Shown piece by piece: positions 43,623-54,900 of a stretch of DNA of 64,000 nt. The notes beneath the pieces were generated by a model. It ran no database searches. It was not told the DNA's origin and saw only the letters and a list, made by a program, of their open reading frames with translations. The stretch spans positions 207,501 to 271,500 of the forward strand of contig JAVKOQ010000017.1 in assembly GCA_031835245.1 (NCBI GenBank), given 5' to 3'. The first letter of the stretch is position 1. Each line of letters opens with the position of its first letter. The translations under genes and the position numbers were made by a program. This DNA comes from Balamuthia mandrillaris. Taxonomy: Eukaryota; Discosea; Longamoebia; Balamuthiidae.

Positions 43623-44433
43623 CGAGCAAAAAGACAGAGAGCCAAAAAGAAGAGAAAGCAGGAAAAAAAATAACGTACTTCGACACAAAAGTTTTTTTCC
43701 AATCAACTCTCCGCCTTCTCCTCCTCCTCCTTCGAGCTCCGCCGCTCTCTCCGTCCTCTTCTTCCTTCTCTTTCTCCTTCTCTTCCTCCCCTTCTTCTCC
43801 GCCTTCCTCTTCCTCCTCCTCCATCTCCACAAACTCGATCACAAACGGAATGCCAAAGCAGCACCCAGGAAGGTGGTTCATCAGCATGGAAGAGGTGGCC
43901 ACCGACGAGGAACCAGCAGCGGTGGAGGAGCGCAGCCCCGCCCAGCCGTTGCTGGCCAGGGAGATCAGGTCGCTGGGGTCCAGCTGCAGTTGGACCTGTC
44001 CCGTGTTGTTGCCCGTCGTAAAAGAGGCCGAGAGCGTCAACGTGCCTCTTCCCCCTCCCCCCATTGCTCCCTGATTGGAATTATTTGTCGGGGCCGCTGC
44101 TTCTTCTTCACTTTCTTCTTCTTCTCCTTCTTCTTCTCCTTCACTGTCTTCTTCTGCTTCTCCTAATCTTTCTTCTCCCTCCTCACCTTGGGAGGCCTCA
44201 ACGGGTGAATCCACGGAGGAGGAGGAGGAGGAGGGAAAGAGGGCGGTCTCAGCATTCGCCGAAGAGGGAGCGAGCTCCAGCACCAGGCGACGCCAGGTGG
44301 CGCTGCGCTCGTGGAGGGAGTCGTCCAGAAGGAGGCAGCGAAAGTGCTGGCAGGTGGCCTCCAGCGCCAGCAGCTCGGCCGCCTGGCAGAAGCTGAAGAC
44401 GTGCAGCTGCAGCTCCACTGGCAAATCTTCCAT
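40584..44433 (-). CDS. F-box protein with polytopic membrane C-terminus
   Basis: Three exons, 44433-43679, 43394-42050 and 41942-40584, total 3459 nt (1152 aa), all phases matching. The N-terminal F-box is clear: MEDLPVELQLHVFSFCQAAE, then CQHFRCLLLDDSLHERSATW. Acidic and Arg-rich stretches follow, then a helical region (QLAVLESLVELVSLQL), poly-Ser/Gln/His/Asp disorder, and around the second intron a HEAT/ARM-like segment (DPQLRIE, LLRLYARVPYKYATAAV, SDPEVRREALLSLP). The last 330 residues have about eight to nine hydrophobic helices (for example LLAFSLSILFVCC, LALLAFLVAISF, WSETVVSFVVGVGCVLWLF). F-box plus many membrane spans is unusual; a membrane-embedded SCF adaptor is inferred. Two adjacent genes wrongly merged is the main alternative, though phases agree. 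Confidence 0.72.
43505..43621 (-). repeat. (GA)n tract in F-box/membrane gene intron
   Basis: GA dinucleotide runs with GGGA interruptions in intron 1; CT on the sense strand. Confidence 0.9.
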
Positions 44434-44670
44434 CGTGTGCACTTCTTTCTTTTGCTTCTCTTTTTCTGTCGATTTTTTTATTTTTCGTATCGTTAATTAT
44501 CAAAAAAAAAAAGTCTGGCATTCCAATGATTAATCAAAGATTCCATAGTCTACAAAAATTCACCCAATCATGATTCAAAAATCCATATTTTAATGTCGTC
44601 AATTATTACAATGATCGTAGGAAAAATGTCGACAAAACCAATTTATTTATTGGGAAGGTGAGAAACAGGA
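44434..44670. other. Intergenic with TGTCGACA
   Basis: AT-rich spacer between the F-box/membrane gene start and the p24 gene stop. TGTCGACA lies at 44627-44634. No gene. Confidence 0.5.
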
Positions 44671-45695
44671 TCATACGGGACGGCCTTGCAGGTCTTTGCG
44701 AAGGAACCAGCCCTTCAGGACGAGGATCTTGATGATGGTCACGACGATCAGCGTCAGTCCCTCTGCCCAGGAAAACGCTTCAATTTTGAACAAGAGGCCT
44801 TCCATGTCTTGATGCAGAGCAACAGCAAGAATGGTGAGAGGAACAAAGATCAAATGAAACCCGAGTGAGAACAGAGCAAGCAAGAGATGAGGATGGATGG
44901 AAAAAAGTACATTGATGGTTGACTTGGTCTCGAACGCGTTGCATCTTGAGCTCCCAGTCGATATCTCGGGCATTAGCGGTCATTGTGTGCACGGAGGAGT
45001 GTATGCTGAGATACTTGGCTGGCGAATGAGGGGAGAGGAGCAACAGAATAAATGAGCAGACGGATCAAAGAACACCAGAAGAGAGCACAACAAGGCAGAA
45101 AGGAAGGAGTGGAAAATAGGGGAAAAGATAACAGACGAGACGCAGCACCGAAAATGGATCACTGCCAGACTCGAAGGAGAGGAAGAGCGAGAGAGCACAA
45201 ACCGTCAATTGTGGCGGCTTCGTGGTAGCTTTTGCTATCAGCGTCAATGAAGGTAACCGTGACGGTTTTATCCACCGTTCTGGAGTGCAGGTTGGAGAAA
45301 CACACCTTCCATCTTCCGCCCTGGCCCTCCTGCACGTCCACCTCAAAGTATCCCGTTTCATCCATCCAACCCTCTTCCACAAGCTCCTCCTTCTTTTTGT
45401 TTTTCTTTGAGGGTTTTTGCTGTTGTTGTTCCGCTTCTTCGTCATCATCGGGAGGAAAAGCAAAGGTGTGCATGCGAGAGTGTACGACCGTTCCGGAAGG
45501 GTCCTCCACAACGAGCTGAATGTCCATGATGCCGCCTTTCACCACGAAGAACTCCAGCATCATGATGTCTCCTTCCTCGTAGTTCCTTGTCAAGCATTCC
45601 TCTGAACGTTTGGCCACATGGAAGGAGATGGAGTGACAGGAAGGCAGCAAAGCCAAGAAGACCAATCCAGCAAGACAAAACAACCGAAAAGTCAT
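44671..45695 (-). CDS. p24 family cargo receptor (emp24/gp25L/TMED)
   Basis: Three exons from ATG 45695 to TGA 44671. Known role: type I membrane protein of COPI/COPII vesicles cycling between ER and Golgi. Signal peptide MTFRLFCLAGLVFLALLPSC; GOLD domain with SEECLTRNYEEGDIMML and the paired Cys (WKVCFSN); a Lys/Gln-rich insert in the middle. Exon 2 supplies the coiled-coil KYLSIHSSVHTMTANARDID and exon 3 the membrane helix (GLTLIVVTIIKILVLKGWF) with a short tail LRKDLQGRPV. The tail ends without a canonical dilysine. Exon 1/2 and 2/3 phases (1/1) restore TIDAKYL and NHQYMEG. Divergent from the fatty acid hydroxylase gene. Confidence 0.92.
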
Positions 45696-46125
45696 TCTCC
45701 AACCCAAGATGAAGTGCACCCCTACGGACTCCGTGCTGTTTTCCTACGTGGTGTGCTTAACGCGCTCTTCCTCTTCTGTTGGTGACTTCTTTTTTTGCTT
45801 TGTTGCTTCAACCGACGTGTCGTGTTTTATCGCCTTTTTTAGATGTAAATATTTCAGTAATGTTAAATATTTTGGGTATGAAAACAATGTGAACTTGCTG
45901 TCGTCAGCGGGAATTTATGACATCATCGGCATTGATCTCACTTTAAAATCCAATCAAAATTCAAACATAGTCATTATAAAAGGTAAAATTATCCCCTCCC
46001 AACCAAAGAGAACAACGCCCTTTCCTTCTTCTTTCTTCTTCGTCGTCAAACGCTTCTTTCTTTCTTTCTTTCTTTCCAACACAACAATAACAATACTCTT
46101 TCCGTTCTTCAAACCGGCTCCACGA
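45696..46125. promoter_or_regulatory. Divergent spacer between p24 and fatty acid hydroxylase genes
   Basis: 430 bp between head-to-head genes, AT-rich around 45840-45990, with a CCAATCA element near 45952. It should contain both promoters. The + frame is open across much of it, so an earlier start for the hydroxylase cannot be excluded. Confidence 0.45.
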
Positions 46126-47214
46126 ATGCAGCACCGGCGCCGATTTAACATCGCAAGGAGCCCTCATTGGGTCGAACTGCTGTTGTCTTATGGCCTGGCG
46201 ACCGCTTTGTGCTTTGCCTACTCGCTCTGCTTCCTCGGCACTTCCTATCGGGAGCTGTTGGCCTTCATCTTTGTTGGCGGGTCTCTTTACACCTTCTTCG
46301 AGTACTGGTTCCACCGCATCCTGCTTCATCGCGAGTACATATTGTTTTAAACTTATTTTTTTTTTTGCTTTCCAACTTTTCTCACACAAAAACCAAACAG
46401 TTATTTCACCATTCCTTCTTTTCTGTTATTTCCTCCTCCGCGCGACGACAACAACAGCAAAGGATGGGGCTTCCAAAATCCCATCAAGACGGCTCATGAC
46501 CGCCACCACCAGCGCCCTCGCCAGCTTCGCATCATCGCCACGCCTATCTTTCCGGTCCAATGCTGGGATGCTGTAGTGGTCTCCCTCCTGTGTTGGCTGC
46601 TGGACAAGAAGGCGGCCTGCGGCATCAACTGCGGCATTGCGCTGGGACAGATGGCCATGGATGCCACTCATATGCTCTTTCACTCGCGGCATCGGCCGTG
46701 GCTCTTGGAGTCGGCTCGCAGCTATCATCTCTTTCATCATCGGTCTTCATCTTCTTCTACTCCGCCTCATCATCGCTCAACTTCCTTGAAGAAAGAAAAG
46801 AAGGAGGAAGAGGAGAATGAAGAAGTTGAAGTGGCGCATGGATTGACGACGCCGTTCTGGGATATGGTCTTTGGGACGTTTCCGTATCGGTGGAGGGTCT
46901 ATCAACGGCACCCTTGGCTCCGGTTTCTCCAACTCCCATTTCCTCTTCTCAGTTTCATTCTCATGTCCGTTCTTAGTCGGGATTCCTCTTCTTCGCCTTC
47001 ATCAACTTTATCAACATCTAATTCTTCTTTCTTCCGTCTGTGTACATCTTCTTCCAAAGGCAATGTTGTTTCTTCATCTCTCTCATCCTCTACCTTGCTT
47101 TCCTCTTCACCTTCCTCTTTATCTACCACGGCGGCGTTTGCACCTATAGATCCATATTACTTGCTCACCACATTGGTCGGCACCTTTCTCTTCACCATTC
47201 CCATTCTTTGTTAG
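46126..47214 (+). CDS. Fatty acid hydroxylase superfamily membrane enzyme
   Basis: Two exons. The first starts at ATG 46126 (MQHRRRFNIARSPHWVELLL) and ends near 46337 at FHRILLHR; the second starts at an acceptor either at about 46400 or 46457 and ends at 47214. Di-iron histidine motifs of the sterol desaturase/hydroxylase superfamily are visible: HRILLH, HDRHH, MDATHMLFH and SYHLFHH, then HGLTTPFWDMVFGTFP. Hydrophobic helices flank them (ELLAFIFVGGSLYTFFEYW and LQLPFPLLSFILMSVL). Closest in arrangement to sphingolipid/fatty acid 2-hydroxylases but without a cytochrome b5 domain. ER membrane location is expected. The Ser-rich segment after 46980 and the last hydrophobic stretch look lineage-specific. 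Confidence 0.85.
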
Positions 47215-47313
47215 CATTCTTCATCGCTCACCTCCTTTTTTTTGTTATTTGGTGTTTTGTATTGTTGTTTGTTTGTATCATCAATCGAAAGTTTGACGCT
47301 GAAATTAAAGCTG

Positions 47314-50300
47314 TTAGTTGTCTTTCTTGATCGTTAATCCTTTGTCGTAGGAATGCGCTTTCCACGAAAGGTTCAGTAGAGGAGGTTTCTCTTTGTTGAT
47401 AGATTTGAGGATGGAGCGATCCAAATCTTTGAAATCGTTGTTGTTATTGTTTTTGTTGTTGTAGTTTGTCATTTCGTTTGCTTCTCTATCTTGCTTTGCT
47501 TCTTTTTCTTGATGTTCGCTTTGTTCGGAAGGAAGATGTTCTGACTCGTCCGGATCAGAAGCTGGGATTAGAAATGTTTTGTACTGATCCCATTTGTCCA
47601 ATCTTTAAATCACAAGGATTAGAAAATTGTGGAGAAAGAACAGAAATGAAGGGAATAAAAAGATGCAAAAGAGCGAAGGAAAGAGAGACAGAGAGAGGAC
47701 AACAGAGAACAAACCTTGGGCCCAAATCTTCAACCAACTTTCGTAGAGTAAACTGGAGCTCAGCGCGCCACTTGCGCAAGTACTCCAGCTTTCGCCGTGA
47801 ACGAGCCATTGTCAAAACAACCCGCAACATTTTCCACTCCCAAAAACCTTTTTCTATCACTCTTAAACTTATTTTTGTTCAAGTTAAAATATGATTTGAG
47901 GCAGTAGCAAGACATAAGAAGAAAGCAGAAAGATGAGTACAGTTGAAAGAAGAAACGAAAATCGAATTAAGAGGACTCTACCTTGCATAAGAAATAAGTG
48001 GTAAACAGAAGAAAAAAAGAAGAGCATAGCCGAATCCCCAAAAGTAAAAAATTGCTGCTGAGTACAGAATGTACGAAACCGGCATTCCTATCCCTGCAAT
48101 TATTATCTACAGAATAACAAACATGAAAATGAAGGAGAAAAATAAGAACTAAAGAAAAAATAAAATAAGTGAAAAGAGGAAAACAAGCAACCTTATAACT
48201 AGCCATGACATCTCTGCATCCATACATAGCGTGTGGGTCGTTCTCAGCACACTCTTCCGCTTTCCTGTTGGCAATGATGCGAGCGGCCAACATGGCGGGA
48301 GCGATGGGTAGCATCCCTGGCAGAGCCAAGCAAATAAGGAAGCTCAACCGCAGGAAACGAAAAAGGATGCGAAAGAGAAAGTTGAGGTTGCCGATGTGAG
48401 GGGAGGTGCCACCAGACTCCAAATGATAGTCCTTCAAGTCGTAGGCTGTCAATTGTCGTTTGTACTCCAACAACTCACTATCGTTTTTGGTGGGTTAATG
48501 CCCATGAAACTCGAATAAAAGAACAGATAACAAAACAAAATAAAATTAAAGAAACGCTAATGCCAGAAATAAAAGGATGTACCGTCTGAACTTAGCGACT
48601 CCTGGATGGTCTTTAAACTTTATGGCTGCTTCAGCGAATGCTCGGTTCAACAAAATGTAGTTTTCAGGGCTCAATCTAAAGAGCCATTGGGTAAGTTCAT
48701 TTCTATTTGAAACAACATAAAAGGAGTATAATGAAAGGGAACCTAATAGAACTATCAACATAAAGAGCTCTGGCCAAAAGAATGCTTTGTAATTGATCGA
48801 GTGTTGGTACGTTCAATGTCACGTTTTTTAACCGCTGTGTGATGTCGTCCAATAACTCTGAGCAAGCCTCTCTGCGCTCTTGTTTTGTGCCTTGGTACTT
48901 CCGTATTAGCTCTCTGCTAGTCTCTTTCGAGATCACTAATGGATGACCAAACTCTGACAAAAATGGAAAGAATAAAGATAACATCAGAAAAGCAAAGAAT
49001 CAAAGTGCAAAGATGAGCAGAATAAAGGAAACGACAAAGAGAGAAGAAGCAGAAGAAGCAGCAGCAGATGCAGCAGAAGAAGAGGAAGTGACAGAGGAAG
49101 AGGACGAGGAGTTCGTACCAACAACAACATGGCTTCGGAAACGATGACCAGAAAAATAGTTCAGTCCACAAGGAATGATCTTGATAGGAATGTCATGCTT
49201 AGCAATGGCTCCAAGGGCCATAATAGCTACGCCTGCTTTCAAAGGAAGTAACTCTGGGCGATCATGCGAAGATCCCTCCGGAAAGATGCCAATGCTTTAA
49301 AAGAGGCATATAAGTCAGCCATTCTACCAAAGGCAAGAGTATGTTTCAAATGTACCATCGCTTACGACCGAGAGTATCCCACACCTTTTCGTAGACGGAC
49401 GTTTGATCGAGCTTCGGAAGGATCTATAGGGATGTAGATAGGGAGCATAATGAGTTTAGAGAGATAAAGAAAAACACGAACGAAAGAGAAAGAATAAAGA
49501 GAACAATAAGGGCAATGACAAAAGCACCTTGAAGGGAGCATTCTCGATGCCAGGACAAGGCGAGGTTGGATGCAGCTGCAACTTTTCGTCCGAAAGTATC
49601 TTCACCACCAGGCCGTTCAACGTGGCAGAGATCTTCCACTTGTTCTTATCCTTCTCGGTTCTTTCCAATGGCACGACGGTATCCCCTTCCTCCAACTGCT
49701 GTGTGAAGCGAGTACCCTCGCCGAGGAGAATGCATGGGTCATCTGGACTGGTCCTCAGTGTGCCTTGTCCTTGTTGGCTGGCATCGCGAGCGCGTTTGAC
49801 AGGGATGCAGCCGGTGAGGAGGGCAAAGATGCCCACCACCCATCGTTTGAAGGACACCTCGGCGGCCAGGAAGGATACGCGACGAGGAGAGCGGGCCGTT
49901 AGGATCATAAAGTCCACGAATTGGTTGGGGTGGTTGCCTGTTGTTTGTGGTGGATGAAGGTTATTTTCGGAGAAGAGAATAGAAGAGAGAAGAGGGAAGA
50001 GAGAAGAGGGAAGAGAGAAGAGGGAAGAGAAAAGAGGGAAGAGAGAAGCAGAGAAGAGAGAAGAGAGAAGCAGAGAAGCAGAGAAGCAGAGAAGCAGAGA
50101 AGCAGAGAAGCAGAGAAGCAGAGAAGCAGAGAAGCAGAGAAGCAGAGAAGCAGAGAAGCAAATGGGAGAATGGGAGAATGAGAGAAGAGAGAATAAGAGA
50201 ATGAGAGAAAAGGAGAGAAGGAGAAAAGAATAGCAGAGAGGAAGCATGGAGGAGGGAGCAGGCACGGAGAAATGAAAAGAAGTGGAGAAGCGGAGAAGGG

Positions 50301-50470
50301 CGAAGCGAAAGCGCCTAACCTACAAAGATGCAAGCCCCGTCCTTTGGGATGCGGTGCTGTCCAACCACCTCGATGTCATGAAAGAAGATATGCAGCAGGA
50401 CCTTGAAGAGCAGCTTAACCAGCGGATAGACCACCTTTTGCGTCCACTCCAACCATGTGATGGACGCCAT
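47314..50470 (-). CDS. Glycerol-3-phosphate acyltransferase (SCT1/GPT2-like)
   Basis: About ten exons from ATG 50470 to the stop at 47314. Catalyses the first acylation of glycerol-3-phosphate (or DHAP) in lipid synthesis, ER membrane. Exon 1: MASITWLEWTQKVVYPLVKL to GACIFVG, joining NHPNQFVDF (block I, NHxxxxD) on the next exon. Later FPEGSSHDRPELLPLKAGVA (block III) and IPCGLNYFSGHRFRSHVVV (block IV). After several small exons come TLDQLQSILLARALYVDSSI and a membrane region (FLICLALPGMLPIAPAML) with GCRDVMASYK, as in fungal SCT1/GPT2 enzymes. The end is RRKLEYLRKWRAELQ and a disordered tail. Intron 1 contains a 10-bp minisatellite. Confidence 0.9.
49978..50165 (-). repeat. AGAAGCAGAG decamer minisatellite in acyltransferase intron 1
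   Basis: Tandem AGAAGCAGAG-type units (50060-50160), preceded by AGAAGAGGGA units (49978-50060). Pyrimidine-rich on the sense strand. Confidence 0.9.
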
Positions 50471-50630
50471 CCTCCAAAAAAAAAAAAAAAAAACAAGATG
50501 TACAAAGGAGGAGGATACAAAGACTACGCAACTACACAAGACCACCCAAAAAGAATAGCTTTGCAAAGAGGGCAAAAAAAAAAATAAATCGATCGTCGTC
50601 CTTTTTTTTCTTCACTTTCTTTTAAGGGGG
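50471..50630. promoter_or_regulatory. 5' flank of acyltransferase gene
   Basis: Contains A-runs (50475-50490, 50573-50586) and no complex ORF. Positioned as the minus-strand acyltransferase promoter. Confidence 0.35.
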
Positions 50631-50855
50631 CCTGCTCGGATCATAAGGATCAGTCGTGTCGTCTTGACAAAAAGGTCGAGCGTTCCGGAACGCTTGATCT
50701 ACGTGTGTTTTCCTGCTTTTGTTGACATGGTACAGATCAAGGGGATTTTTTTTTTTGTCGAGCAGGAAGCGGAGGTGGTGTCGCCGTTTGTCGTCAACGG
50801 CGACATGGTTTTGTATGGGTTTCCCTGCTAAAGTTTAGAAAGGCATTTTCTAAAC
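50631..50855. ncRNA. Candidate structured RNA or cis element with nested inverted repeats
   Basis: Five perfect complementary pairs in 225 bp. CCTGCTCG (50631-50638) pairs CGAGCAGG (50759-50766), enclosing the 16-bp palindrome AGCGTTCCGGAACGCT (50679-50694) and the CTTGATCT/AGATCAAG pair (50693-50700/50734-50741). These are followed by hairpin GTCGCCGTT/AACGGCGAC (50780-50788/50796-50804) and hairpin GTTTAGAAA/TTTCTAAAC (50833-50841/50847-50855). A T12 run (about 50746-50757) lies just before the closing arm. It lies between divergent genes. The family is not recognised and the transcribed strand is unknown. Confidence 0.4.
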
Positions 50856-50927
50856 ATTTTTTGTAGACAACCAAAAAAAAAAGATGAACCGACAGGGAGT
50901 ATCAACGCCTTTATCAACGCAGCTACT

Positions 50928-51821
50928 ATGCGCAAAAAAAAACGAGAACGGGAGGAGAAGGAACAAGAGGAACAGCAGCGACTGAAAAAAAGGCGAGAAC
51001 AAAAGAATGCTTCAGACCGTCGTTGCCGAGCATGGCGGTTATCCAAAGCACCTTCCACCCAAGACCAACCACAGGAGGCTGAAAATGAACACAGGCTGGG
51101 TTTTCCTTCAGGTTTGTCTTTATCTTTGCCTTGCCCTTGCTCTTTAACCTCACCCTCTTCACCCTCAGGTTCACCTTCACCCTCGTCCTCGCCCTCGCTC
51201 TCGCCCTCGCCCTTGCCCTTGCCCTCAAAGGAACAATGTGAGCTCCAGAAAGAAAAACGACGGAAGCAGATGGCCAAGAGCAAACGGCATCTTCGAGCTC
51301 AGCAACAACAAGAAAAGGAGGAACAAGAAGCCAAGACACGGCGCAAAAGGCAGCTCCAGAAAGAAAGAAACCAACGCCACCGAAACAAGTGCCTTTCAAC
51401 ACTACTTGCAGCATCACAAGCCACGAGCGCATCCGCCTTCCTGCTCTGCGCCTGTATCCTCAGCTCCGTGACGGGAGCAACCACCGCGGTCCTCTGCAGC
51501 GTGAGAGCACAAAAGCTGCACTTCAATAAAACACTTCTCAGTTTGTGCACATCCTCAGCACTTCTCACTTGCTGTCCTCTGCAGTGTGAGAGCACAAAAG
51601 CTGCAGCTTCAATAAAACTCTTCTCAATTTGTGCACATACTCAGCACATATTAAATCCCATAAAGTTTGTTAAGTTTCCCTTCGAGTATGGGACGAACCC
51701 GAGCAGGCCCCCGAAAGTTTTGGTTTTAAGGTGGATGTGGAGGACCACAAAAACAGCTCCATTTGAGCAACAGCTGGGAACGAAAGTATGTCATCACGAA
51801 CCGACGTTGGCAACAAAATAA
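50928..51821 (+). CDS. Arg/Glu/Gln-rich coiled-coil ORF
   Basis: Open frame from ATG 50928, 297 codons; the frame extends upstream to about 50883 (DEPTGSINAFINAATM). The first 60 residues (KKKREREEKEQEEQQRLKK) and 105-160 (LQKEKRRKQMAKSKRHLRAQ) are highly charged coil. They are separated by a Pro/Ser segment (about 51110-51230) that, being pyrimidine-rich, may be an unspliced intron. After about 51430 the sequence becomes Cys/Ser/Leu-rich and contains a direct repeat with AATAAA, so the true C-terminus is probably earlier or spliced. No family is recognised. Confidence 0.45.
   Translation: MRKKKREREEKEQEEQQRLKKRREQKNASDRRCRAWRLSKAPSTQDQPQEAENEHRLGFPSGLSLSLPCPCSLTSPSSPSGSPSPSSSPSLSPSPLPLPSKEQCELQKEKRRKQMAKSKRHLRAQQQQEKEEQEAKTRRKRQLQKERNQRHRNKCLSTLLAASQATSASAFLLCACILSSVTGATTAVLCSVRAQKLHFNKTLLSLCTSSALLTCCPLQCESTKAAASIKLFSICAHTQHILNPIKFVKFPFEYGTNPSRPPKVLVLRWMWRTTKTAPFEQQLGTKVCHHEPTLATK
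51490..51647 (+). repeat. 73-bp tandem direct repeat, two copies
   Basis: Copy 1 (51490-51561) and copy 2 (51575-51647) share CTGCAG, GTGAGAGCACAAAAGCTGCA, TTCAATAAAAC, CTTCTCA, TTTGTGCACAT and CTCAGCAC with few mismatches, separated by 13 bp. Each has an AATAAA polyadenylation-type hexamer. Confidence 0.85.
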
Positions 51822-51920
51822 GCAGCAATTGACTTTTTTTTCTGGACAACAAGATGACGTCAGGTCGATGATGTCATTGTGTCGACATGAATTCTTTGCC
51901 CAAGAAGAAAAAAGAGATTG

Positions 51921-54900
51921 TTACAGATAGAAAGCACGGCCGATGTTGGATGCGTCTTCCTCCTCTTCTTCGCTATCCGCTTCTTTCCAATCACCTTCCT
52001 CTCCGTCGTCTGCCTCTTCCTCTGCTTCTTCTTCCTCTCCAAAAGGATCCGGTGAACTTGTTTTACTTCTTGCCCTTCTCCACTCTTCGTTGTCTCTCCA
52101 TTCTGTTGAGGAAGAAGCAGCAGCAGAAGAAGCAGAAGAGGACCCAAAACATCTTTCATAAAAGGCAATTACTCGCGGGTGCGCTCGAATCTTCTTCGCC
52201 TCGAAGCCTAGGAGGCTTAACCCCTCCAACGTCTTCACGCGGCTCAGCGCCACGTAGGCCTGCCCGTACTGGAAGACATTGGCCAGGTCCATTTCCACTC
52301 TCTCCAGCGTCATCCCCTGAGACTTGTGGATGGAGATTGCCCAAGCCAAGTTCAGTGGGACTTGAACGCGGGCCGCCACTTTCTTGTTGCCGCAATCCAT
52401 GGGCCATTCCACCGGGACAATCACTCGCTCTACCGCATTGGAGGAAGAAGAGCCGAAACGAACGATCGGATAGAAGTCATGCTCCTCGGGAGGTTGCATG
52501 AAGCCGGTGACGACGCCGCGGGCGCCGTTGACGAGGCCTCCGACGAAGCTGAGGTTCTTGAGGAGGATGACTTGGGCACCGACGCGGAGCTCCAGGCGGG
52601 CGGGCGCTGGGCAAGACTGTTGAAGCTTGGCGAGAAAAGGCTCTTTGCCTTCGTCTACTGCGTCATAGATATACTTTTGTAGGAAACGAAGGCAAAAGTA
52701 AATAAAGAGAAATGATAGGAAGAAGCGAAAGAAGCACGTACACTCTTGCCAGGTAATTGTTGCAGACAAGCCATGTTTTGTTCCATAACTTTCTTCTTCG
52801 TGGCAAACAACCGAGTTGGAGGCCCTTTTGTCGATTCTTTCTGTTCTCCTTCCTCTTCTTGAGTGCCACCCCTAAGCAAAGCATTCGTCGAAGATGGCGC
52901 ACCATTATGATGTCGTTGATGTCTCGCTTCTGCTTCTTCTTTGATCTTACCCTGTCGAGTGCGTTGCACACAAGCAGTCAGTTGTTGCAAAACTTGTGGC
53001 GTAAGTTTGCCCAGCCGGATGTTGGCCAACATCGTGATGAACTCTCTGTCCGTTTGACGAAACACGTCCAACAGCTGATAACACTTTCTGACGACGCGTG
53101 GCCAACTGTCTGCCTCAAAACAGAGTCGGCGAGCCATCACGGGTGGCAGTTGAAAAAAGTCACCACATAGTATCACCTAATAAGACAAATCCAACAACAT
53201 TGAGATCAAAGAAGAAGAAGGAACGACAAGAGCATAAGAACTGAAGCAGAGAATTTCACCTGTATGCCTCCAAAAGGGCGCTGGTCATCACGAATAGCTC
53301 GAGCAATCCACTCCAACTTATCAAACAATTCTCCAGGCAACATGCTTATTTCATCAATCACCAATACTTTCGCCTTTCGCCAACGCGGTGCACTGAGTTT
53401 ATCTCTCTCCACTCGCCTCGCCAATCGTTCTACTTTACCCTTGGCCAGTCCCACGCCAGCAAAAGCGTGCAAGGTGCAACCACCAATGTTGCAGGCAGCG
53501 ATGCCCGTGGAAGCTGTCACGTAGACCTCTCCTGGTAGATGGAGCTTGCGCAGCTGTACCACGATCTCGCGAAGGAGAAAAGACTTGCCAGTGCCAGCGC
53601 TTTTGTTTTTGCTAAGTAAATAACAGCTTAATAAGAAAGAAACAGAAGAGAATCAGCGAACCAGCCGGTAAAGAAGAACGATTCACCAGACTTGGCAGCA
53701 TCAATAACCTAACATTACCAGATGAGAAGAGAGTCGAACACAACATTAAACACAAGGAGAGAAAAACCTGTTTTTGTGATGGGGTGAGTTGAAGATCAGG
53801 ACACTCTTCCTCTAAAGAAGGTTCGTCACGAGTATCAGGCAGTGCTTCCATCTCCGCTATGGCTGCCAACTCAGCCTCTTTCTGACGTCGCAGCGCCTCT
53901 TCGTACCACATTTTGGAGGAGGGCACGTCTTCAGGAGAGACATAACGAAAGTGTTCAGGTACATCGTTTTTGAGTACAGAAGAAGCGGGTGACAAAGAAG
54001 AATGCAGTGGTGGCAACGACGAAGAGGAAGAAGGATCAGCCATAAAAATAGGAGAAGGAAGTGAGGGAGCGCAAGAAGGAGAGGATGGAGAGGAGAAAAA
54101 AGCAAGAGAAGAGGAAGTGCTGCTGGAGGAAGGCAATGCACCACGACGAAAACCAGCTATGTGCAATTGTGGTTTCGGCTGCAAAGAAGGAGCAAAACTG
54201 GATGAATAAGCAGTAGGACCAGAAGGTGTTGATGGTGTTTGCGAAGAGAGAGAAGCTGAAGAAGAAAAGTTTGACGGAGCACAATAGGGCACAGAAGCTG
54301 AAGGAGAAGAAAGAGAAGGCGGAACTGATAGTACAGAAGAAGGAAGTGAAAGGGTGTTTTGAGAAGAAGAAGCAGCAGATGGAGGAGTAGGGGAATAAGA
54401 AGGAGGATAAGGAAGGTAACTGGAAGGAGCAGAAAAGGAAGCAGGAGGAGCATGATGAGAAGGAGAAGCATGGTGAAAAGAAGGAGGTGGGAGAGAAGAG
54501 GGAGAGCGATGAACAGAAGGAGCAAAGGGAGCAGAATGAGCGGTGGTGGTAGCTGGGGGATAACTACGGTTCACCGGGGTGGGGCAAGCGGACTGCGGAG
54601 CAGAAGAAGAGAGGGTCGATGGTTGCACACCAGTCAGCGGTCGTCTTATCTTCAGCGGAGGGGGAACCTCCGTGGTGCCCATAGCTGCGGGCCGCGATGA
54701 TGCCTCCTCCACTGAAATCGATTGAGGGTGCTCATGCGGCCGTTTCTTCGTCGTGGTGGTTTGTGTTGCGGGCGTTGCATTGTCTGTTCCAACGTTGTTT
54801 TGCAGCTGAACGGAGATAGAGCAGAGCGAGTTATTGGGGACGAAAGCCAGGCTGCTGCTGTTCTTGAAGCGGCCGCGGGAGAAGGAGCCCAAAGAGAGGT

